Below are positions 58,697 to 64,000 of a stretch of DNA of 64,000 bases, piece after piece. Every line of letters starts with the position of its first letter. Within the stretch, counting starts at the first letter, position 1. The DNA is from Planctomycetota bacterium (GTDB taxonomy: Bacteria; Planctomycetota; SZUA-567; H5-PLA8), in NCBI GenBank assembly GCA_027493525.1, contig JAOSKN010000002.1:2513326-2577325 (forward strand), written 5' to 3'. The position numbers and the translations under genes were made by a program. The notes beneath the pieces are model-generated. The model worked only from the letters and a program-made list of their open reading frames with translations, had not been told where the DNA came from and did not search any database.

Positions 58697-60169
58697 GTAA
58701 CCGTTCAGTCCCCTATGAAGGCTCATTTTTTACGTCACGCCATCCGATACTGTATGTGTGCGCGACCTTAAACCCAACCCGGCTTGTCCGAATTGCGCGG
58801 TGCTCCTGGCGCGGATCGAAGAATTGGAAGCCAAGCTGGAGCGGCTTTCCGAGCGCTTGAACCAGAATTCCTCGAACTCTTCCAAACCACCGTCGTCCGA
58901 TGCGCCCTGGCAGAAGCCTCCAGCCGCCAAGAAGCCGAGCGGCCGCAAACCCGGCGGACAACCCGGACATCCGGGCCATCACCGTGTACGTTTGCCGCCC
59001 GAACGGGTCACGCACGTGGTCCATTACGTGCCGCACGTATGTGCGGAATGCCAAGCCCCCTTGTCTAAGCGGCCAGGGCCACACGATCCGCCTCCGACTT
59101 GGCATCAAGTCGCGGAGTTGCCGCCGCAGCCGGCCGAAATCACCGAATACCAGGGGCACGCACGCACCTGTCCGTGCTGCGGCTGCCGCACCCGCGCGGA
59201 GATTCCGCCGGAGATTCAAGCCCATGCGCTGGGTCCCAACCTGGCGGCGGCGTTGTCGTATCTGAGTGGGCGTGGCCACGCCAGCAAGCGCAACGTCCAG
59301 GAACTCGCCGAGACCGTCTTTGGGGTCCCGCTATCCCTGGGCACGGTGATCAAGCTCGAACACGAGATGAGCGGCGCGCTGGAAGGGCCTCACGCGCAGG
59401 CGCTGGCGGCCGTGCGTGGGGCGGCTTTCAAAAACGTGGATGAAACCGGCTGGGCGAAGGGTGGCAAGCTGTGTTGGCTGTGGGTGGCAGCCACGCGGAG
59501 CGTCGCAGCCTTTCAAATTCACGCCCACCGGGGTAAGGACGGCCTGAAGGCGTTGCTGGGGGCGTGTTGCGGCATCCTCGGCTCCGACCGCTGGGGCGCC
59601 TACGCGCACCTGCCGCCGCGGCAGCGGCAAATTTGCTGGGCGCACCTCAAGCGCGATTTTCAGAAGTTGATCGACCTGGGATCCGCGACACAACCGCTCG
59701 GCCGAGCGGGCCGCAAGACCGCCCGAGCGGTCTTTGCGGCCTGGAAGGATTTCAAAGACCGGCGTTGCGACCGTGCCGCGCTACACGTGCGGTTGCAACC
59801 GATACGCCTGCGTTTCCAGAGAACGCTCCGGCTCGGAAGCAGGGGCGCGGACCCCAAAACCAAGCGCTTTTGCAGACGCGTGCTGAAAGTCTACGACGCG
59901 CTGTGGACCTTCGCGGCCGTCGAAGGCATCGAACCGACCAACAACCACGCCGAACGGATGTTGCGTCCGGCGGTGCTGTGGCGCAAAGGGAGCTTCGGCA
60001 ATCACAGTACCGCAGGCTGCCGTTTCACCGAACGGATCTTGACCACCGTGCAGACCTTGCGTTTGCAAAAGCGTCCCATCCTTGACTATCTGCGCAGGGC
60101 CTTGGCTGCTCACCGCACCGGCGCAAAGGCTCCGGCATTCCTTGCAGCGGTAGGGAACTGAACGGTTAC
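58697..60169 (+). mobile_element. IS66-family insertion sequence (ISBst12-like, single ORF), 1473 bp
   Basis: Terminal inverted repeats start GTAACCGTTCAGT at both ends, as expected for IS66 (GTAA ends). Direct repeats CTCGATTT at 58689-58696 and 60170-60177 are the 8-bp target duplication typical of this family. Only the large transposase is encoded, with no tnpA or tnpB helper genes, which is the ISBst12 type. The perfect target duplication and intact ORF indicate a recent insertion. Confidence 0.96.
58758..60161 (+). CDS. IS66-family transposase (TnpC type)
   Basis: 467 residues. N-terminal leucine-zipper-like helix (LLARIEELEAKLERLSERLN), a Ser/Pro-rich linker with SSKPPSSDAPWQKPP and KPGGQPGHPGHH, a zinc-finger region (VCAEC; CPCCGCRTRAEIPP), then a DDE domain: Asp in NVDETGWAKGGKLC, Asp in GILGSDRWGAYAHL and Glu in NNHAERMLRPAVLWRKGSFG. 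The GTG 58758 is in frame and 61 bp inside the element; ATG is not available. All catalytic residues are intact, so the element is probably active. Same direction as the kinase gene it interrupts. Confidence 0.95.
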   Translation: MRDLKPNPACPNCAVLLARIEELEAKLERLSERLNQNSSNSSKPPSSDAPWQKPPAAKKPSGRKPGGQPGHPGHHRVRLPPERVTHVVHYVPHVCAECQAPLSKRPGPHDPPPTWHQVAELPPQPAEITEYQGHARTCPCCGCRTRAEIPPEIQAHALGPNLAAALSYLSGRGHASKRNVQELAETVFGVPLSLGTVIKLEHEMSGALEGPHAQALAAVRGAAFKNVDETGWAKGGKLCWLWVAATRSVAAFQIHAHRGKDGLKALLGACCGILGSDRWGAYAHLPPRQRQICWAHLKRDFQKLIDLGSATQPLGRAGRKTARAVFAAWKDFKDRRCDRAALHVRLQPIRLRFQRTLRLGSRGADPKTKRFCRRVLKVYDALWTFAAVEGIEPTNNHAERMLRPAVLWRKGSFGNHSTAGCRFTERILTTVQTLRLQKRPILDYLRRALAAHRTGAKAPAFLAAVGN

Positions 60170-62029
60170 CTCGATTTCAATCCCGCCGCCACGCGCCTGA
60201 TCGGGCGCGTCCGCGGCTCGATGCTCCACGCCATGCTCGACGACCTGCTGCGCCTGCGCCTGCGGGGGGGGCTGCGCGAGAAGCTGCGCCTGCTGGAGCA
60301 GCTCGGGCACATGACCCTCGAGGCGCGGCTGGGGCGCGAGGGCGACGGGGCCGACGTGATCCTCGACTGCTCGCTGGTGCCGTGGAAGGACGAGCCGTCG
60401 GTCATGGCGATCCTGCGCGAACTCTCCCCGCGCGAGCAGGGCGACCGGGAGCGCGAGTGGCTGCGCCACGCCGTCGCCGCGCAGCAGCGCGCCGGCCGGC
60501 GCTACGTCTACCGCGTGCGCCCCGACGGCGCGGCCGAGCCGCTGGCCGGCGAAGCGGCGCCCGCCGACTTCGCGGCGCTCTTCGCGCGCTCCGTGCTCCG
60601 CCCGCACCTGGAACGCGCGCTGGACGGCGAGCGCGTCCGGATTCCCGCCGAGTGGTTCCGCCCCGCCGGCGCCGAGGCCCCGGAACGGCTGCTGAGCATC
60701 GAGATGCTGCCCGTCGGCGAAGGCGGCGGGCGCGCCGAGGACGTGCTGGCCCTGGTCGAGGACATCACCGAGCGGCGGCTGGAGGAAGAGGCGGCGTTCC
60801 GGGACGAATTGCGCTCGGCCCTGGCGCTCTTTTCCGGCGCGCTGCTGGGCGAGTTCAACAACTTCCTGGGCGTGATCATGGCGCAGGCGTCGGCGCTGCG
60901 CCTTTCCACCGGCGGGCGGCTCGCGCCGCCGGCCGCCGGGGCGATCCTGGACGCGGCCGAAGAGGCCGCCGCGCTCCTGCGCCGCTGCGCCGAACTGGGC
61001 CTGCAAACCGAATCCCAGACGCGCCTGATCGACCTTAACGCGGCGGTGAAGGAGGCCGCGCGGCTCCTCAGCCATCTCCTTGCCGGCCGCGTGCGGGTGC
61101 AGCTCGAGCTGGCCGACGAACTGCCGCGCATCCGCGGGAACGAGGCGCTGCTGCGCGCGATGCTCCTGGCCCTGGGCCGGCTGGCGGAGCAGGCGATGCC
61201 GGCCGGGGGCACGCTGAGCCTGCGCACGGCGGCGCTGGAGCCCGCGGGGCCGGCCTCGCCTCCCGCCGCGGCGCTCACCGTCGGCGACACCGGCATGGGC
61301 ATGGACCCGCTGGTCCGCGCCGAGGCGCTGAAGTCATTGCTGCCGGCGACCGGCTCGGGGCTGGGCGATCCGCTGGACCTGGCCATCGCGCGCGCGGTGA
61401 TCCGGCGGCATCGCGGGCAGGTGGACCTCGAGAGCGCGCCCGGGCGCGGCACGGTCTGGAAGATCGTCCTGCCGGGCGAGGAAGCGCGCCCGAACCTGAG
61501 CGGGCCCGAACCGCACCGCCGCACGCCCGCCGACAGCGGCGAGGCCGTCCAGGCGCTGGCGCGGGTCGCCGGCGACGCGCGGCTGGGTTCGGGCGAGGCG
61601 CCGCTGGCCCCGGCCCACGTGCCGGTCCTGGAGCCGCCGGGCAGCGGCTGGATCCTCGTGGTGGACGACGAGGAGAACTTCCGCGACTACGTCCGCGGCG
61701 TGCTGAACCAGAACGGCTTCGAGGTGGCGTGCGCCTGCGACGGGCGCGAGGCCTGCGAGATCTTCCAGGAAGACCCGGGCCGCTACGCGCTGGCGATCCT
61801 GGACGCGTACATGCCGCGCATGGGCGGGCTCGAGACGTACCTGCGCATGCAGGTGCTGCGGCCGGACCTGCCGGTGCTCTTCGTGAGCGGGTTCGTGCGC
61901 GGCCCCAGCCGGCACGCGCTGCTGGCGGGCTGCCCGGGGCAGGCGGAGGTGGTGCTCAAGCCCTTCGGCGAGGACCGCCTGCTGGAGGCGGTGCGGCGGC
62001 TGCTGAAGGGCGGGAAGGTCCGCGCCTGA

Positions 62030-62545
62030 TCAGCGTTTCGGGCCGAAGCGCTTGAGGAACTGGCGGTAGACCGGCGCGGGGACGTACTGCTTCACGACCT
62101 TGGGCCAGCCCTTCGGCCCGACCAGCCCCTTCACGAAACTCGAGGAGAGTTCCGCCAGCTCGCGCGGCGGGATCAGGAAGACCGTGGAGAGCCCCGGCGC
62201 CATGTCGCCGTTGATGTGCCGCATGGTCTTCTCGTACTCGAAGTCGTGGGCCGTGCGCACGCCCCGCAGGATGTAGGACGCGCCGATGGAGCGGGCGTAG
62301 TCGACCAGGAAGCGGCTCTCGAAGCGGTCGATGGACACGTTGCGGATGCGGGCGGTGCAGCGGCGCAGCGCGTCGAGCCGTTCGTCGAGCGTGAAGGTGT
62401 ACTGCTTGCCCGGGTTGGTGCCGATGGCGACGACGAGGCGGTCGAAGAGGCGCGCGCCTTCTCGGATCATGAACATGTGGCCTTCGGTGACCGGGTCGAA
62501 GGAGCCGGCATAGACGGCGCGGCGGCGCGTGGAGTCGCGGGGCAT
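62030..62545 (-). CDS. coaD: Phosphopantetheine adenylyltransferase
   Basis: 171 residues. CoaD transfers AMP to 4'-phosphopantetheine in the fourth step of coenzyme A synthesis. Seen: RRAVYAGSFDPVTEGHMFMI (T/HxGH nucleotidyl-transferase motif, here with Glu before Gly-His), AIGTNPGKQYTFTLDERLDA, ILRGVRTAHDFEYEKTMRHI and LAELSSSFVKGLVG (the ISST-type motif). The start ATG 62545 is just before the first strand; a frame from 62584 adds 13 residues with no support. It ends at the stop of the broken kinase gene on the other strand, so the two genes converge tightly. Confidence 0.95.
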   Translation of the reverse strand: MPRDSTRRRAVYAGSFDPVTEGHMFMIREGARLFDRLVVAIGTNPGKQYTFTLDERLDALRRCTARIRNVSIDRFESRFLVDYARSIGASYILRGVRTAHDFEYEKTMRHINGDMAPGLSTVFLIPPRELAELSSSFVKGLVGPKGWPKVVKQYVPAPVYRQFLKRFGPKR

Positions 62546-62654
62546 GTCAGGAGTGTAGCGGCAGGCCGAGAGGGCCGCCAGCACGGCGCGGAAAGCAAGC
62601 GGCGGTCCCGAAGGACCGCCGCGCGCGCCTGGAACGGAAGCGCTTCGTTCCCGC

Positions 62655-63008
62655 CTAAAACGCGGCGAGGGCCTCTTTCTGGTTGTCGACGACCTGGAAG
62701 ATCTGGGTGAGGCCCAGCAGGTCGAAGACTTCGCGGACGTTGCTGGTGGGGTTCATCAGGACGATGTTGCCGCTGTGCTCCTGGGCTTCGCTGAGCGCGC
62801 CGATGAAGACGCCTGCGCCGGCCGAGGAGATGTATTCGACCTTGGAGAGGTCCACGACGAGCTTGTAATGGCTCTGGCCGAAGAGTTCGGAGATGGTCTC
62901 TTCGAGCTGCTCGAAGGTATGCGCGTCGAGGTAGCCGGAGACGCGGATAACGGTGACCTGGGGCTTATCCAGGGTTTCCGTTTCAATCGTGAATTCGTCT
63001 AACGACAT
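62655..63008 (-). CDS. STAS-domain anti-sigma factor antagonist (RsbV/SpoIIAA-like)
   Basis: 117 residues, one STAS domain. FTIETETLDKPQVTVIRVSG begins the fold, and YISSAGAGVFIGALSEAQEH carries the Ser that the partner kinase phosphorylates. Unphosphorylated antagonist binds the anti-sigma kinase and frees its target. The gene lies 3 bp after the RsbW-like kinase gene, and both follow a PP2C phosphatase gene, making a complete three-part partner switch. No sigma factor is visible in the window, so the target is unknown. Confidence 0.92.
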   Translation of the reverse strand: MSLDEFTIETETLDKPQVTVIRVSGYLDAHTFEQLEETISELFGQSHYKLVVDLSKVEYISSAGAGVFIGALSEAQEHSGNIVLMNPTSNVREVFDLLGLTQIFQVVDNQKEALAAF

Positions 63009-63011
63009 CGG

Positions 63012-63503
63012 TCAGCGACTCCTTTTGGCCTGACGCTTGAGCTTCCCGCTTTTAGCTTTGTCGGGCGAATTGTCAACGAACTTGACCAGCCGCAGTTCGT
63101 TGCGGGGCCCGGCCTCGAAGCGGTAGTCGACGACGTCCATGATCCTCCGGATCAGGAAGATGCCGAGGCCGCCGCGGCGGCCCTGGCGGACGTGCTCCTG
63201 GATGTCGACATCGGGCACGGAATTGGGGTCGAAGCGTTTTCCGGTATCGTGGATGCGGACTTCGAACTGGGTCTCGGCGATGGCGAGCCGGATGCGGATG
63301 CGGCAGTCGGGGCCGAACTGCTGCCCGGAGTAGGCGTGCTCCATGACGTTGGCGACGGCCTCGTCGACGGCCAGGGCCACCAACTGCGCCTCCGCGGGCG
63401 GGAAGGGGCCGTCCCCGAGCAGTTCGAGGACCGCGTTGCGGACCTCGGACAGGTAGGCGGTGTCGTTGCCTACGGTCAGTTCGCGTTCGGCGACCTTGCC
63501 CAT
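63012..63503 (-). CDS. Anti-sigma serine kinase (RsbW/SpoIIAB-like)
   Basis: 163 residues, a GHKL-type HATPase_c_2 kinase. Seen: LVALAVDEAVANVMEHAYSG (N box), VRIHDTGKRFDPNSVPD (G1 box) and QGRRGGLGIFLIRRIMDVVD (G2 box). A basic tail (KAKSGKLKRQAKRSR) follows the domain. It phosphorylates the STAS protein and would sequester a sigma factor or other client. It starts at 63503, 8 bp after the PP2C gene's stop, and ends 3 bp before the STAS gene; one operon. Confidence 0.92.
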   Translation of the reverse strand: MGKVAERELTVGNDTAYLSEVRNAVLELLGDGPFPPAEAQLVALAVDEAVANVMEHAYSGQQFGPDCRIRIRLAIAETQFEVRIHDTGKRFDPNSVPDVDIQEHVRQGRRGGLGIFLIRRIMDVVDYRFEAGPRNELRLVKFVDNSPDKAKSGKLKRQAKRSR

Positions 63504-63511
63504 GCTGCCCC

Positions 63512-64000
63512 TTAAGCGATGCGGAACGTCGTAACGGTGATGTCGTCGTGCTGCTCGGCGTCGCCCTTGTGCTTTTCGAGCGTCTGGACCAGCAGGCGCA
63601 CGAACTCCTTACTGGAGAGTTCGGCGTATTGCCTGGAGAAGCGCACCAGATTTTCCTCGCCCCATTCCTCGCGCTGCGGGCTCATCGATTCGGGGATGCC
63701 GTCGGTGTACATCACGACGCGGTCCCCGGAGTAGAGCTTGATCTTCTTCTCGCGGATGGTCCGGTCGAAGATGGGGCCCTTGTCGAAGCCCAGCGCGATG
63801 CCGTTGGGGCGGAGCAGTTCGCAGTCTCCGGTCTGCTTGCGGAAGATGATCATGGGATTGTGGCCGGCCGAAGCGAGGGTCATCTCCCGGGTGCGCACGT
63901 TCAGGACGGCGTACTGGCACGTCACGAACATACCGCGCTTGATCTCGCGCGCCACGTGATAGTTGGTCTTGCTCATCACGTCGGCGGGAGAGAGGTTGAG
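63512..64000 (-). CDS. PP2C-type (SpoIIE-like) serine phosphatase, C-terminal part (runs off window)
   Basis: The last 162 residues of a PPM/PP2C phosphatase in the SpoIIE/RsbU branch. Seen: GMFVTCQYAVLNVRTREMTL, ASAGHNPMIIFRKQTGDCEL, GDRVVMYTDGIPESMSPQRE (the second metal Asp in YTDG) and the terminal HDDITVTTFRI with the final metal Asp. The upstream reading frame is still open at the window edge, so any sensor domain lies outside. It should dephosphorylate the STAS protein encoded two genes downstream and so switch the pathway on. Confidence 0.93.
   Translation of the reverse strand, partial: LNLSPADVMSKTNYHVAREIKRGMFVTCQYAVLNVRTREMTLASAGHNPMIIFRKQTGDCELLRPNGIALGFDKGPIFDRTIREKKIKLYSGDRVVMYTDGIPESMSPQREEWGEENLVRFSRQYAELSSKEFVRLLVQTLEKHKGDAEQHDDITVTTFRIA

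Larger units (their letters stand above)
58614..62029 (+). pseudogene. PAS-hybrid histidine-kinase-like gene split by an IS66 element
   Basis: GTG 58614 opens a PAS domain (RYQRIFEHAGCGVLMLDLEG) that is cut after 28 codons by an insertion. If the IS and one 8-bp target copy are removed, the frame continues exactly: GRILDFNPAATRLIGRVRGS. The rest holds a second PAS-like region, a kinase-like core (LLGEFNNFLGVIMAQASALR), an ATPase domain (LTVGDTGMGMDPLV) and a receiver domain (WILVVDDEENFRDYVRGVLN, LDAYMPRMGG, VLKPFGEDRLLEAV). The phospho-accepting His of the HDFNN-type motif is Gly, and N-box Asn residues are missing, so the kinase part was probably inactive before insertion; the receiver has its Asp and Lys. 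An in-frame ATG at 60221 could still express the downstream part. Confidence 0.85.

Overview
This is a GC-rich (by eye roughly two thirds G+C) bacterial chromosomal window, most likely from a member of the Planctomycetota or a close PVC relative. That placement is an inference. It rests on the mix of secreted BNR-repeat, HEAT-repeat and parallel beta-helix proteins, a CE6-type esterase and a DUF4038/apiosidase-like protein, many small exported proteins without recognised function, a SurA/PpiD-like protein, and a PP2C/RsbW/STAS switch, beside a conventional mraZ-rsmH-ftsL-ftsI-murE cluster whose MurE carries the meso-diaminopimelate-type DNPR motif. I found no rRNA, tRNA or CRISPR array.

Layout. 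1-1.7 kb: 5' end of gyrA and a zinc-ribbon membrane protein. 1.8-9.6 kb: HAD phosphatase, SDR oxidoreductase, a tandem duplication of a divergent pair (secreted HEAT/STN-like protein plus calcineurin-like phosphoesterase), a tiny very basic protein and a CDF metal exporter. 9.6-14.5 kb: a structured leader, RidA, a lipoprotein, a membrane protein, an esterase and NadA. 15-22.6 kb: IclR-RraA pair, a LexA-like S24 protein without a DNA-binding domain, a cyclase-like protein, a glycosidase-like protein and a giant exported HEAT protein. 22.9-33.8 kb: beta-helix protein, LarA homologue, glycosyltransferase, dynamin-like GTPase, DUF5990, rhodanese, BNR-repeat protein. 33.9-43.8 kb: a sugar/redox group (Gfo-AKR fusion, transketolase, metallo-beta-lactamase-fold protein, methyltransferases, second Gfo/Idh/MocA protein, TIM-barrel isomerase). 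44-50.7 kb: EamA transporter and the dcw cluster on the minus strand behind a good sigma70-like promoter. 51-58.6 kb: divergent M28 and M55 peptidases, SGNH hydrolase, beta-helix protein, SurA/PpiD-like protein. 58.6-62 kb: a hybrid-kinase-like gene split by an IS66-family insertion. 62-64 kb: coaD and a STAS/RsbW/PP2C partner-switching operon.

The most unusual features are non-coding. At about fifteen intergenic sites there are short blocks with an exact or near-exact 7-bp period. The 7-mer differs from site to site, the block often abuts or contains a stop codon, and at several sites two blocks face each other as an inverted repeat around a short spacer. Separately, two ~170-bp long-palindrome elements (22.7 kb and 54.7 kb) share a conserved 86-bp core while their outer arms differ in sequence but stay self-complementary. 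Both classes look like uncharacterised dispersed elements.

Six genes carry apparent frameshifts; four of them fall at short homopolymers (two at A7 where A6 would restore frame). I read these as likely assembly indels and annotate the genes through them.
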